Positions 8,901-16,972 are shown, counted from the first letter of the stretch. The stretch: 45,525 nt of DNA from Rhodothermales bacterium (GCA_034439735.1 JAWXAX010000029.1:1-45525); one strand, 5' to 3'. Notes: a model not told the origin generated them from the sequence alone. Made by a program: numbers and translations.

Positions 8901-10065
8901 CGATCGCCTGCTCGTTGCTGAACCCGAGCGCGCTCCCGAACTGATCGCCAAAGGCGCCGTCAGCGGCGATGAGCTGGGTTTCGAGCGACCAGGCCGCGCC
9001 GAAGCGCTCGAACAGATATACCGCGCCGGCTTTGTCGCCGTCGCCATTGCGTCGCCAGCGGGCGCCGACGATTGCGTACCCCCCTTCAATGTGTACCGCA
9101 GAGCCAAACTCGTCGCCTTCGCCGCTCGAGAACGGCAGCATACGCGTCTGGAGGCTCCAGGCCGTGCCGGTGCGGACAAAGAGGTAGGCCGCGCCCGCTT
9201 CGTCCCGCCCTTCCACGGATTCGCGGGCGTTGCCGACCACCGCGTACAGGTCGCTGATCGAGACCGAGCCGCCGAAGCCGTCGTCGCCGGCGGGGGTCGT
9301 CGCGGCGAGGGTGGCTTGCTGGACCCAGAGGGATCCCGTGAAGCTGAAGACGTACGCTGCGCCGGCATCCACCAGTCCGTTGGTATCATGAGCCTCGGCG
9401 CCGACCACCACGTGGTCGCCATCGATCGCCACCGCTTCGCCGAAGGCATCGCCATCCGCTCCGTCCGCGGCCTCGATGCGGCCTTCCAGCACCCATTCGG
9501 CGTCCGTTTTCCGGTAGATGTAGGCCGCGCCCCGCTGACGCGTAAAGCCGGGGGCTCCGACGACGACACGATCCCCCGACACATCAACCGCTGCCCCGAA
9601 TTGATCGTCGAAGGCGCCTTCCGGCGCCAGGAGCCGCGCGTCCTCCCGCCAGCCCGCGCCATCGCGGACAAACACATAGGCCGCGCCGGCGAACGGACCG
9701 TTTTCGTTGTCGTCGCGTCGTGCGCCCACCACCGCGACCTCCCCATCGATCGCCACCGAGACGCCGAACTGGTCGCCGGCCTCGCCGTCGCTCGCGAGCA
9801 ACGTCGCGTCGAGATCCCACCCGGGCCCATTCTGGCGATAGAGGTAGGCGGTGCCGGCGTCCTTCCCGTTCGCATTATCCCCCAGCCAGCTTCCCACGAC
9901 GGCATACCCGCCGTCGATGGCTACCGACTCCCCGAAATAATCGAATGGCCCGCCATCTTCACCCAGAGACAGCTTGACGCTGACCTGCGCGTGCGCTAAG
10001 GAGAACCCGCCGGCACTCACGAGAAGGGACAGGAAAACAGAGACAAAAACGCGGGGGAGTTGCAT
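5923..10065 (-). CDS. Giant secreted FG-GAP beta-propeller protein with T9SS sorting domain
   Basis: A 1380-residue secreted protein. The start at 10065 (MQLPRVFVSVFLSLLVSAG, then AHAQ cleavage) is preferred over an upstream ATG at 10254 because it opens directly with the signal peptide. The body holds 21 repeats of about 50-56 residues of the form FGxSVAIDGDxAVVGA...AGAAYVFxRxGxxW. Seven repeats (about 30-412) are followed by an ASH/choice-of-anchor-D-like Ig domain (about 413-536), then fourteen more (about 537-1270). The C-terminal 90 residues are a type A T9SS sorting domain (FVLEQNYPNPF, VYDVLGREV, AAGIYLYRI), so the protein should be secreted across the outer membrane and the tail cleaved. 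FG-GAP repeats usually form seven-bladed propellers used in adhesion. Ligand unknown. The gene is divergent from the one at 10217. Confidence 0.93.
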   Translation of the reverse strand: MQLPRVFVSVFLSLLVSAGGFSLAHAQVSVKLSLGEDGGPFDYFGESVAIDGGYAVVGSWLGDNANGKDAGTAYLYRQNGPGWDLDATLLASDGEAGDQFGVSVAIDGEVAVVGARRDDNENGPFAGAAYVFVRDGAGWREDARLLAPEGAFDDQFGAAVDVSGDRVVVGAPGFTRQRGAAYIYRKTDAEWVLEGRIEAADGADGDAFGEAVAIDGDHVVVGAEAHDTNGLVDAGAAYVFSFTGSLWVQQATLAATTPAGDDGFGGSVSISDLYAVVGNARESVEGRDEAGAAYLFVRTGTAWSLQTRMLPFSSGEGDEFGSAVHIEGGYAIVGARWRRNGDGDKAGAVYLFERFGAAWSLETQLIAADGAFGDQFGSALGFSNEQAIVGARWDDNDGGQDAGAAYIFPVGGSGLPALLASSASLSFNTVAVGQSVENSFTISNIGTADLNITGVSIEGEGASSYVVVSGGPALLAPLASIGVTVRFSPQSPGAKPARLVIVSNAADSPHEVELNGQGSDGLQPGIARVLASRGEVEPRFGSTVAVSGDFAIVGAEGLNDTDPGAAYIYRRSGETWIQQARLMANEGMGGDRFGSAVSIDGDRALIGAWSADEARGAAYVFVRSGSVWVQQARIQADDALPGDRFGWSVSIDGNAAAIGALEDDNERGLGAGSVYLFQRSGSNWTQQTRLAASDGRQGDRFGSAVALRDLQLIVGAANGGFFGEGKAYIFEFDGTVWDAEGQLAASDGGLSDGFGATLAIEGDVAVVGAPLRDGDSTLDVGGAYIFERVEAEWVERARLGATDGASGAEFGTAVAIQGDEVIVGAVGVDNQRGAAYVFSKSGEDWLFDVRISALGARDGDGFGGALGFSGSDLIVGAPDADNLNGTDAGAVYFYSRIGLSWAQQTLVIASSRVIEPYFGASVTLGDGMAVIGASGGEGTPGAAYVYERTGVSWRQVAELVASDGEGGDGFGAAVALAGNYLFVGAPGDDNERGADAGAVYVFLRGSESWSEQSRIVAPSGAVGDAFGAAITVQGEEVFVGAPADDNTNGEDAGAVFVFRRDGAQWPSTGTLLASDGGAGDRFGESVSVDGVDLLIGAPQEGPFATGAAYIFRWDGLDWNPEAKLVASVGSVDDGLGASVALEGDFALVGAPNRGDADAGAAYVFRRTGGLWGVRELAVLQASDESDGQRFGRGVALSGSYALIGADGADAERGAAYVFQRSGTNWLEKARMGPTDEGGPDRFGQTVALDGEDALIGARYDANGNGATAGSAYLVALEGQVIITAVDEPDAMTPPAFVLEQNYPNPFRSETTIRYILPATAQVSLRVYDVLGREVDVVVDQLQPAGPYAVAYDGSRLAAGIYLYRIQAGDTAQVRRFIVVR

Positions 10066-10216
10066 ACGAGGGGGGGCTGGGGGGTGTACCCGAAAACTAC
10101 CGAATTCGATCCCATCAATCCAGCATCGCGCAAGGTTAAGCACCGAAGGGCCCGACCGATACCAATTCAGACACTCCGCAGGGACCCACCCCCCTTTCGA
10201 CATGTGAGGTAGCTTC

Positions 10217-11437
10217 ATGTATGAGGCGCTCAGCATAGCTCTTCTTGACACCATTACACGCTTTTACCTCCGGTCGAACCGGTTTACAGGGATCCCTGTA
10301 GCCACGCTCGCCGATCGGGAGAAGACGTCCCTCGAGACCGTTCGACAGGCGCTGCGTCCGCTCGTGCGGGCACAGCTGGTCAGCATCGAGTTCGGCGATC
10401 GATATCCGGACCCGCATGTGCGGGCGTTGCACGACGCGCCGATCTGGCGCCAGGAACAGGGGCTCGAAGGGGGGGATATCGAACTGGCCTGCGTCTTTCC
10501 GGCCCAGCGTCACCTGGAGCGGGTGGTCAATGCGCGGTTGTTTGCGGGCAGGCCGTACACGCTCGGTCTTGCGCTTGGGGCGCCACGGCTGAAGATCGAG
10601 ACGTTCCATCCTTCGGTGCTAAGCTGGTACGATGCGCAGCCGGCAGAGGCAGGCATCGTGGTGGGCCGCGGGGCCACGCCGCCGCAGCCACCGGCGTACG
10701 GCATGGCGTACGACACTTCGTTTCATCGGGCGGTAGCCACGTGCGTGGGCGACCTCGCCGAGCTGCCCCCGGCCGAGCAACAGCTCTGGCTCGGAAAGGC
10801 CATTCACGGACCGTTCCGTATCCACCCCGAGTTCGAGCGGTCGCTTTACGGCCACTCCTTCAACCGGCGCCTGTCGATTTATCGGGCCCTCCAGGAAGAG
10901 CTTCAGACCATCAATCGGTGCTGCGCCTACCTGCGTCGGCCCCTCCTCTTTCCGCACGCCCTGTCCGATGGGCTGTTTCTCAACGAGGTCGGCCTGCTCG
11001 CCCGGCCCAGCGTCGCCACGGCGAGCCGCTTCCTCACCTGCCTCCAGACCCTTACGATCCAAAATCTCGACACCGCCTTTTTTGCCGGCGACGACGTCGA
11101 AACTCGCGCCACGGTCGGCGTCTACCCCCGGGAGGTGACCCTCGCCACAACCACCCTCGAACGGCTGGACAACTGGATGATGCGGTATCAGGGCGCCGAG
11201 GAATCGGCGTTTCGGCCGTACCTCAAGGTGCTGCGCAGCGCCCGCCGGCGTATTCGGCGCATTCAACTCGCTTCCCCAGGAGAGGGCTGGGAAGATACCA
11301 TGAGCGACCTCCAGCGGCGCGTCGTTCGCGCCGCCTACGTGAGCTTCCGAGATATCCGCAAGCACCTCGAACAACGGATCGGGGCCGACCTCTACATGCA
11401 TCCCGCCGCTCGGGAGGAAATGGTCTGGAGTCTCTGA
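10217..11437 (+). CDS. Orphan hypothetical protein with possible N-terminal winged helix
   Basis: A 406-residue soluble protein with no signal peptide or membrane segment. The first 70 residues resemble a winged helix-turn-helix (ATLADREKTSLETVRQALRP is a plausible recognition region, followed by a short beta wing). The middle has a recognisable-looking block HRAVATCVGDLAELPPAEQQ followed by LWLGKAI, which resembles a D-L-x-x-L-P-x-x-E-Q-x-x-W block I recall from large uncharacterised proteins; this is memory, not a search. The C-terminal third is Arg-rich and helical. The start ATG lies 151 bases from the divergent FG-GAP gene, so they share a promoter region. It stands alone, with no partner gene on its strand before the ammonium channel. 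Function not known; a DNA-binding role is only a guess. Confidence 0.75.
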   Translation: MYEALSIALLDTITRFYLRSNRFTGIPVATLADREKTSLETVRQALRPLVRAQLVSIEFGDRYPDPHVRALHDAPIWRQEQGLEGGDIELACVFPAQRHLERVVNARLFAGRPYTLGLALGAPRLKIETFHPSVLSWYDAQPAEAGIVVGRGATPPQPPAYGMAYDTSFHRAVATCVGDLAELPPAEQQLWLGKAIHGPFRIHPEFERSLYGHSFNRRLSIYRALQEELQTINRCCAYLRRPLLFPHALSDGLFLNEVGLLARPSVATASRFLTCLQTLTIQNLDTAFFAGDDVETRATVGVYPREVTLATTTLERLDNWMMRYQGAEESAFRPYLKVLRSARRRIRRIQLASPGEGWEDTMSDLQRRVVRAAYVSFRDIRKHLEQRIGADLYMHPAAREEMVWSL

Positions 11438-11693
11438 CCCCTTATAGGGCCATCACATCATACGGCAGGGGCATCATCAGGCTTATTTTGTAAGATGAGC
11501 CCGCCCATTTGCAAGCATTTCACAAAAAGATTCGGGTTTTCCCTTCTTTTTCTCTGCGTTCTATTCCCCCCCAAGCACTTGTTAATGAACGCGTTAGCCC
11601 GACAGGAAGCGCTTTCGTAACTATTTTGGTTTATGTCCACTTTGTATTATTAAATTAACCAAACCTAGACCATGCACCTAACTTTATTCCATC

Positions 11694-13067
11694 ATGAATC
11701 GCTACACCCTACTCTTGCTCCCGCTCGTAGCGCTGGCACAGCCGGCCTATGCCCAGGACGCAGCTGAGGTTGCCATCTCCGGGGCCGACACGGCCTGGAT
11801 CCTGATGTCGACCGCCCTTGTGCTGCTGATGACCCCTGCTCTGGCGTTCTTCTACGGCGGCCTGGTTCGCTCGAAGGACATGCTCAACACGATGATGATG
11901 AGCTTTGTCTCGCTGGGCATCACCGGAGTGCTCTGGGCGCTGGTCGCCTACTCCCTGGCGTTCGGCGCCGGTAGCCCCTGGCTCGGCGATCTGTCAATGG
12001 CCTTCCTCGCCGGTGTGGGTCTCGAGGCGAAAGGTAGTATCCCTCACATCCTCTTTATGGCGTTCCAGGGGACGTTCGCGATCATCACGGTGGCGCTCAT
12101 CTCGGGAGCGATCATCGGTCGGATGCGGTTCAGCGCCTACATGCTCTTCATTGCAGCGTGGATTCTGTTGGTTTATGCGCCGGTATGTCACTGGGTATGG
12201 GGAGGTGGATGGATCGGAGGGATGGGTGCGTTGGACTTCGCCGGCGGCGCCGTCGTCCACGTCAACGCCGGCATCGCCGCGCTGGTAGCGGCTTCGATGC
12301 TCGGGCCGCGGAAGGACTATGGTCGCCAGGCCCTGCTGCCCCACAACGTCCCGTTTGTGCTGCTCGGCACCGGTCTCCTCTGGTTCGGATGGTTCGGCTT
12401 CAACGGCGGCAGCGCCCTGGGCTCCAACGGAATCGCCGCGCTGGCCTTCGTCAATACCATGCTCGCGCCGGCCGCCACGGCCGTCGTCTGGGCGTTGTTG
12501 GACTACCTGCGGAATGGCAAGGTGACGGCCGTTGGGCTCGCCACCGCCATCGTCGTGGGCCTCGTCGCCATAACGCCGGCCGCAGGCTTCATCTCCCCAA
12601 TGTTTTCGCTCCTGCTCGGCGCGATCGCGGCATTCCCAAGTTATTACCTGATCCTGTGGCGCTCGCGTACCCGGCTCGACGACTCGCTCGACGTGTTCGC
12701 GGCGCACGGCGTGGGCGGCCTCACGGGCGCCCTGCTCACCGGCGTGTTCGCCCAGCAGTCCATCAACGGCATCGCCGATGGGCTCCTGTTCGGCAATCCC
12801 ACCCAGTTCATCATCCAGCTCGGCTCTGTCGTCGCCGTGCTGCTGTACAGCGGGGGCATTACCTTCGGCATCCTGAAGGTGCTTGGCCTCTTCATGAAGA
12901 TCCGCGCGACGGATAAGGAAGAAGGCATCGGTCTGGACCTCACCTATCACGGCGAGGAGGCCTACGCCAACGGCGACGGCACGGTGCTGCTGCTCGACGA
13001 AGAGATGAATGGAGACGGCGCTTCCCATGGAGTGCACGTCAAACCGGCTCGTGTAGCCGGCGCCTGA
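11694..13067 (+). CDS. amtB: Ammonium transporter (Amt/AmtB family)
   Basis: A 457-residue ammonium/ammonia channel. A cleavable signal peptide (ends AYAQD) precedes about eleven membrane helices, which is normal for bacterial Amt proteins. Family hallmarks are visible: TAWILMSTALVLLMTPALAF and FFYGGLVRSKDMLNTMMM at the start, DFAGGAVVHVNAG with the first pore His, and FAAHGVGGLTGALLTGVF with the second pore His. The C-terminal cytosolic tail (about 400-457) is the usual docking region for P-II. A P-II gene starts 26 bases downstream, so the two form an operon in which P-II blocks the channel under nitrogen sufficiency. The AT-rich stretch 11590-11690 upstream probably contains the promoter; the 256-base gap 11438-11693 holds no gene. 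Confidence 0.96.
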   Translation: MNRYTLLLLPLVALAQPAYAQDAAEVAISGADTAWILMSTALVLLMTPALAFFYGGLVRSKDMLNTMMMSFVSLGITGVLWALVAYSLAFGAGSPWLGDLSMAFLAGVGLEAKGSIPHILFMAFQGTFAIITVALISGAIIGRMRFSAYMLFIAAWILLVYAPVCHWVWGGGWIGGMGALDFAGGAVVHVNAGIAALVAASMLGPRKDYGRQALLPHNVPFVLLGTGLLWFGWFGFNGGSALGSNGIAALAFVNTMLAPAATAVVWALLDYLRNGKVTAVGLATAIVVGLVAITPAAGFISPMFSLLLGAIAAFPSYYLILWRSRTRLDDSLDVFAAHGVGGLTGALLTGVFAQQSINGIADGLLFGNPTQFIIQLGSVVAVLLYSGGITFGILKVLGLFMKIRATDKEEGIGLDLTYHGEEAYANGDGTVLLLDEEMNGDGASHGVHVKPARVAGA

Positions 13068-13093
13068 CCCCGCCACGCAATCCAGATACGGAC

Positions 13094-13447
13094 ATGAAAC
13101 TCATTAAAGCGATCATTCGCCCCGAAAAACTAAACGACGTGCTCAAGGCCCTTTACCAGGCCGAAGTCCACGGCATCACCGTAACCCGCGTGCACGGCCA
13201 CGGCGGCGAAACAGACCTGGTCGAAACCTACCGCGGCACCACCGTCAAGAAGGTGTTGACCGAAAAAGTGGCGCTGGACATCGGCGTCTCCGAGCCGTTT
13301 GTCGAACGGACCGTCCAGGCCATCCTCGGAGCCAGCCGCACCGGCGAGGTTGGTGACGGCAAGATCTTTGTCCTCCCCGTCGAAAAAATCTATCGGATCC
13401 GCACCGGCGAGGAAGACATGGCCGCGGTGACGCCCGTGACCGCCTGA
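13094..13447 (+). CDS. glnK: P-II nitrogen regulatory protein (GlnK-type)
   Basis: A 117-residue P-II signal protein, normal length. MKLIKAIIRPEKLNDVLKAL opens the ferredoxin-like fold; the T loop is near ETYRGTTVKKVLTEK (44-58); GASRTGEVGDGKIFV with IYRIRTGEE is the ATP-binding C-terminal signature. It senses ATP/ADP and 2-oxoglutarate and, being encoded directly behind amtB, most probably gates that channel. Oddity: the residue aligned with the uridylylated Tyr51 of enterobacterial P-II is Val51, although Tyr46 is kept. Regulation by uridylylation at the usual site is therefore not possible here, and effector binding alone is likely to control it. A strong terminator follows at 13487. Confidence 0.95.
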   Translation: MKLIKAIIRPEKLNDVLKALYQAEVHGITVTRVHGHGGETDLVETYRGTTVKKVLTEKVALDIGVSEPFVERTVQAILGASRTGEVGDGKIFVLPVEKIYRIRTGEEDMAAVTPVTA

Positions 13448-13486
13448 TCCAACACATCGGCGTTTTACTTCACTACGGACCCACAG

Positions 13487-13519
13487 AGCCCGCTCTCGCT
13501 TCGGCGAGGGCGGGCTTTT
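13487..13519 (+). terminator. Rho-independent terminator of amtB-glnK
   Basis: A strong GC stem-loop runs from AGCCCGC at 13487 to GCGGGCT at 13516, with an inner CTCGC/GCGAG stem closed by a TTCG tetraloop. The T-rich run TTTTGTTTGTT follows. It lies 40 bases after the P-II stop, as expected for the operon terminator. Confidence 0.88.
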
Positions 13520-13618
13520 GTTTGTTCCTTCAACGCAAGGCCCTGGTATTCTTGCCGACCGGCGCAACGCTCCCTATCATAAGGCCGTATTCCCCTCGTC
13601 TTCCATCCAGATGCACCT

Positions 13619-14185
13619 ATGGATACTGTTTATCTGGTCAGCATGATCGTTGGCGGCTTCTTCGTCCTGCTTTCCATCTTTGGAGGGGAGATGGAACACC
13701 ACGTCGACGTTTCCAGCGATGTGCATGGCGATTTCGGCGGAGCTACCGCGCACGACTCGGATACGGGCGGCGGCGGCTTTGTGGACCTCCTCTCTCTTCG
13801 CACCCTGTTCTTTTTCCTGGCCTTTTTCGGTCTCACGGGCTCTCTCCTGTCGTGGACGGGCTCGAGCGAAACGCTGACTGCCATTACAGCCACGGTGGTG
13901 GGCCTCGTCGTCGGCTTAGGGGGCAACTTCGCCATCCAGCGCATCGGCCATGCCCGGGTCTCGAGCGAGATCACGTCGAACGACCTGACGGGGCTGACCG
14001 GACGGGTACTGATCCCGTTTTCGGGCAGCGACCGGGGGAAGATCAGAGTCGTGGTCAAGGGCAACGAACTCCGCCTGCCGGCCCGCTCCCTCGATGTCGA
14101 ATCGGCTGAATCGTTCGAAACCGGCGATGAAGTGGTGGTCGTCTCGCGCGACGGCGTCACTGTCGAAGTCGTAAAGCCTACCTGA
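13619..14185 (+). CDS. NfeD-like membrane protein (flotillin partner)
   Basis: A 188-residue membrane protein. The first helix (5-22) is followed by a short His/Asp-rich loop (EMEHHVDVSSDVHGDFGG), then two further hydrophobic segments (about 60-100). The C-terminal domain from about residue 120 (LTGLTGRVLIPF ... GDEVVVVSRDGVTVEVV) has the beta-rich pattern of the NfeD OB-fold. Short NfeD proteins are typically encoded next to flotillin/SPFH genes and help organise membrane microdomains. That is the case here, with the SPFH gene 50 bases downstream in the same direction. The His-rich loop could bind metal, but this is speculation. The start ATG at 13619 directly precedes the first helix. Confidence 0.82.
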   Translation: MDTVYLVSMIVGGFFVLLSIFGGEMEHHVDVSSDVHGDFGGATAHDSDTGGGGFVDLLSLRTLFFFLAFFGLTGSLLSWTGSSETLTAITATVVGLVVGLGGNFAIQRIGHARVSSEITSNDLTGLTGRVLIPFSGSDRGKIRVVVKGNELRLPARSLDVESAESFETGDEVVVVSRDGVTVEVVKPT

Positions 14186-14235
14186 AACCTGCGCGGGGAC
14201 TGTCCCCACCACACCCTTATTGGAACGGAACGTCT

Positions 14236-15462
14236 ATGTTCGAGCTCATTGTCGCCGGCGTCATCATCCTGGCCATCCTCACCGTACTCGGCGTCATCCG
14301 CGCCAACCTGAAAATCTGCCAGCCCAACGAAATCCTCATCTTCAGCGGCAAACGACGGGTCCTGCCGGATGGCACGACACTCGGCTACCGCCTCATCCGC
14401 GGCGGCCGCGCGTTCCGCATCCCGATCATCGAGCGGGTGGATCACATGATGCTTACCACGATCCCTATCGATCTGTCGGTTTCAAACGCCTACTCCAAAG
14501 GGGGCATTCCGCTCACCGTCCGCGCCATAGCCAACGTCAAGATTGCCTCTACCGAGCCCGAGATTAACAACGCCGTCGAGCGCCTGCTCGGTAAACCGCT
14601 GGACGACGTGCAGGCGATCGCCAAGGAAACCCTCGAGGGCAACCTCCGCGGCGTACTCGCCCTACTGACCCCCGAGGAAGTGAACGAGGACCGGCTCAAG
14701 TTCGCCAAGCAGCTGGTCGACGAAGCCGACCAGGACATGAACGCCCTCGGGCTTCAGCTGGACACGCTCAAAATCCAGAGCGTAGAGGACGAACGGGGCT
14801 ACCTGAAGGCCATTGGCCGACAGCGGACCGCCCAGATCATTGCCACGGCTGAAATTACCGAAGCCGAACAACGCGAGCAAGCCAAACTGGCTGAAGCTAA
14901 AGCCAACCAGTCGATCGCCGAGGCCGAGAACAAGGTACGTGTCGTTCGCGCCCAACTCGCCGCCGACGCCGAAGCCGAGGAGGCGAAGATCAGCATCGCC
15001 GCGAAAGTCGCCCAGGCGCGCGCCGAACAGGAGTTGGCCGAGCAGGAAATCACCCTCGCCGAAAAACGCCAGCGGTCCACGGTAATCGTCGCTGCCGAAG
15101 GCGAGCGCCGGGCGAAGGAAGAGATCGCCAAGGGCAACGCCGCTCGCATCTTCGAAGACGGGCTGGCCGAGGTAGAGGTTCTTCGCCGGAAACTCGAACT
15201 CTGGAACCTGGCCGGCCCGGACGCCGAGCGCCTGTTCCTCATCCAGATGCTCCCGGACATCCTGAAGCAGGTGGTGCAGACGGTCGACAACCTGAGGATC
15301 GACAAACTCACCGTGGTCGATAATGGCGGCGGGAATGGCGGCGTGCCGGCTGTGTTTAACCAGATCGCCGGCGCCACGCCGGCCCTGCTGGAAAGCCTGA
15401 AAGCATCCACGGGCATCGACGTGGCCGGGATGCTTGGCCGGGCGTCGGCGCACAATGATTGA
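14236..15462 (+). CDS. Flotillin-like SPFH domain protein
   Basis: A 408-residue flotillin family protein. One N-terminal membrane segment (about 1-22) is followed by an SPFH/band 7 domain (about 28-190: NLKICQPNEILIFSGKRR through TLKIQSVEDERGYL). Next comes a long Ala/Glu-rich coiled coil (about 195-310) with many AEA/EAE repeats, and a C-terminal region that usually mediates oligomerisation. Flotillins scaffold ordered membrane microdomains. The NfeD-like gene immediately upstream makes this a typical NfeD-flotillin pair. Length and domain order are as expected. No regulatory element was recognised upstream apart from the intergenic gap after the amtB-glnK terminator. Confidence 0.93.
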   Translation: MFELIVAGVIILAILTVLGVIRANLKICQPNEILIFSGKRRVLPDGTTLGYRLIRGGRAFRIPIIERVDHMMLTTIPIDLSVSNAYSKGGIPLTVRAIANVKIASTEPEINNAVERLLGKPLDDVQAIAKETLEGNLRGVLALLTPEEVNEDRLKFAKQLVDEADQDMNALGLQLDTLKIQSVEDERGYLKAIGRQRTAQIIATAEITEAEQREQAKLAEAKANQSIAEAENKVRVVRAQLAADAEAEEAKISIAAKVAQARAEQELAEQEITLAEKRQRSTVIVAAEGERRAKEEIAKGNAARIFEDGLAEVEVLRRKLELWNLAGPDAERLFLIQMLPDILKQVVQTVDNLRIDKLTVVDNGGGNGGVPAVFNQIAGATPALLESLKASTGIDVAGMLGRASAHND

Positions 15463-15526
15463 GGGGGAATACAAGGGGGTGTAAAGTGGTCCAAGGGCTG
15501 AGGTACATCCACAAATCCATCGTCCT

Positions 15527-16045
15527 ATGCGCCGGCCTTCTTCCATTTCCCTATTTGCCCTCCTCATCGTCACCTTTTCCCCCGGCTGCCGCGTGATCGA
15601 CAGCGAAGACGAAGCGGAAGTAGCGTTGTTCGCTTACGCCTCTGCGTCGTGTGCCCCCTGGGATGGGCCGGCGCTGGATCTGGTGCTGACCACACGGGAA
15701 CAGAGTTGCGCGAATATCGAACACGTCACATACGGCGATGGCCCCGCGCTGGACTTCACACGCCTGGTCATCTACGGGATCAACGAGCCGGAAAGCGGCC
15801 GGAGCTGGACGATCGATCTTGACGAAGACGGGGGCCTCACGCCGGCCAGCGCCGGCTGGGGCCAGAGGTGCCCTGGAAACGAACAGAGCTGCGCGCCCAT
15901 CGACCGGGCGACGGTGGCGTTCACCCCGGCCGGCGATGACGCGTTTACGATTATGACCACCATTCTCTATCCCGACGGTTCCGAGGACACCACTCGACGC
16001 AACGTGTGCGTTTGCCCGCGCCCAAGTTTTCCATTGTGCGGCTGA
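15527..16045 (+). CDS. Small Cys-containing lipoprotein, hypothetical
   Basis: A 172-residue exported lipoprotein. The signal peptide ends in a SPGC lipobox (Cys at about 21). The mature part begins with an acidic linker (DSEDEAEVALF) and contains at least seven further Cys residues, including a CVC pair near the end (RRNVCVCPRPSFPLCG), suggesting disulfide bonds in the periplasm or at the cell surface. No family was recognised. It starts 64 bases after the flotillin gene but has a different flavour, so co-function is not implied. It converges on the minus-strand micro-ORF and chaperone-like gene. Confidence 0.65.
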   Translation: MRRPSSISLFALLIVTFSPGCRVIDSEDEAEVALFAYASASCAPWDGPALDLVLTTREQSCANIEHVTYGDGPALDFTRLVIYGINEPESGRSWTIDLDEDGGLTPASAGWGQRCPGNEQSCAPIDRATVAFTPAGDDAFTIMTTILYPDGSEDTTRRNVCVCPRPSFPLCG

Positions 16046-16058
16046 CGCCGGCTCGAGC

Positions 16059-16148
16059 TCAGGAACGCAACGCCAATAGCCCGCATAGGATCAAAAAGGC
16101 CACGTGAATCCAGATGGTCGACACGGGTTTGGCCGCGACACTTTTCAT
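16059..16148 (-). CDS. Possible 29-residue single-pass membrane peptide
   Basis: Directly behind the pilus-chaperone-like gene (five bases after its TGA) is an ATG at 16146-16148 opening a 29-codon frame that ends in TGA at 16059-16061. The peptide starts MKSVAAKPVSTIW and continues into a clean hydrophobic segment (IHVAFLILCGLLALRS). The positive N-terminus, a single 14-16 residue membrane helix and the tight coupling to the upstream stop all fit a small membrane protein. There is no strong ribosome-binding site, but translational coupling could replace it. Chance is possible at this length. Confidence 0.4.
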   Translation of the reverse strand: MKSVAAKPVSTIWIHVAFLILCGLLALRS

Positions 16149-16153
16149 CCCGA

Positions 16154-16972
16154 TCACCAGGCCGTCACGTTCAGTGTATACTGGGCGCCGAAGATGTTTT
16201 CTCCCCCGGCGTCCACCACGATCAGGGCTTCGTAACTGCCGGCGTTGAGCGTATCAAGCGGCAGGCGATGCCGGAGGGAGTCGCCCGGATACAGCCGCAA
16301 CGACATGGCCTGATGACGTTCGACGAGTTCGCCGGCAGGGGTATAAAGCTCTACAGAGATCAAGGGCTCGATCATCACATCACCCGTGTTTTCCAGGTCC
16401 GCCGTCATGATGCGCACACCAGCCTCGTCATGTACATCGACCCCACGAAACAGGAGATTCGCGTGACCAGTGCCCTCGATATGGGTGGCTAACTGGACGC
16501 TCTGGCGGACATCGTGTGTCGCCGGCGACGCAACGGCATCAGCAATAAACTGGAAGGCCCCATGCGTGGACTCAATGGCCAGGTCGGACACCGAGAGCAG
16601 GCTTCGATAGGATCCAGCGGGCGGCGCCCCCTTCAGACGCGCGGGGACGGTGATATCATAATCGACCCGCCGCGCTTCGCCGGGCGCAACGGAGAAGCGA
16701 GACGGCGATACGACAATCCAGCCGGCGTTACTACGGCGATGCGTGGCCGGAGGCCTGAGGGTCGCCAGGGAGTCGCTATCGAGCCGATAATCGTGCTGAA
16801 GCACCTGAACGTCGCGCGGCGTGTTCGAGTCGTTTCGGACCAGGAACGAGCCGGCGTAGCGGTCGCCGGGGCGAACCGTGCGGTCGTCCATGAGCCGGCC
16901 GTGGACCGAAAGCTGGGCGAACGCGGGAGTGACCGAAAGTAAAAGGAGTACCAGAACGATGCGGATACGCAT
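16154..16972 (-). CDS. Exported protein with pilus-chaperone/Ig-like fold
   Basis: A 272-residue secreted protein. The start ATG at 16972 (MRIRIVLVLLLLSVTPAFAQ) gives a textbook signal peptide; an upstream start at 17011 would put 13 residues before it. The mature N-terminal half looks like the first domain of periplasmic pilus chaperones or related Ig-like domains: RTVRPGDRYAGSFLVRN, then WIVVSPSRFSVAPGEARRVD and PAGSYRSLLSV. The second half repeats an Ig-like pattern (TADLENTGDVMIEPLISVEL, then LNAGSYEALIVVDAG). No usher or pilin genes are next to it, so a true fimbrial role is doubtful; a generic surface-protein chaperone or adhesin is as likely. A 29-codon membrane micro-ORF follows immediately. 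Confidence 0.72.
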   Translation of the reverse strand: MRIRIVLVLLLLSVTPAFAQLSVHGRLMDDRTVRPGDRYAGSFLVRNDSNTPRDVQVLQHDYRLDSDSLATLRPPATHRRSNAGWIVVSPSRFSVAPGEARRVDYDITVPARLKGAPPAGSYRSLLSVSDLAIESTHGAFQFIADAVASPATHDVRQSVQLATHIEGTGHANLLFRGVDVHDEAGVRIMTADLENTGDVMIEPLISVELYTPAGELVERHQAMSLRLYPGDSLRHRLPLDTLNAGSYEALIVVDAGGENIFGAQYTLNVTAW

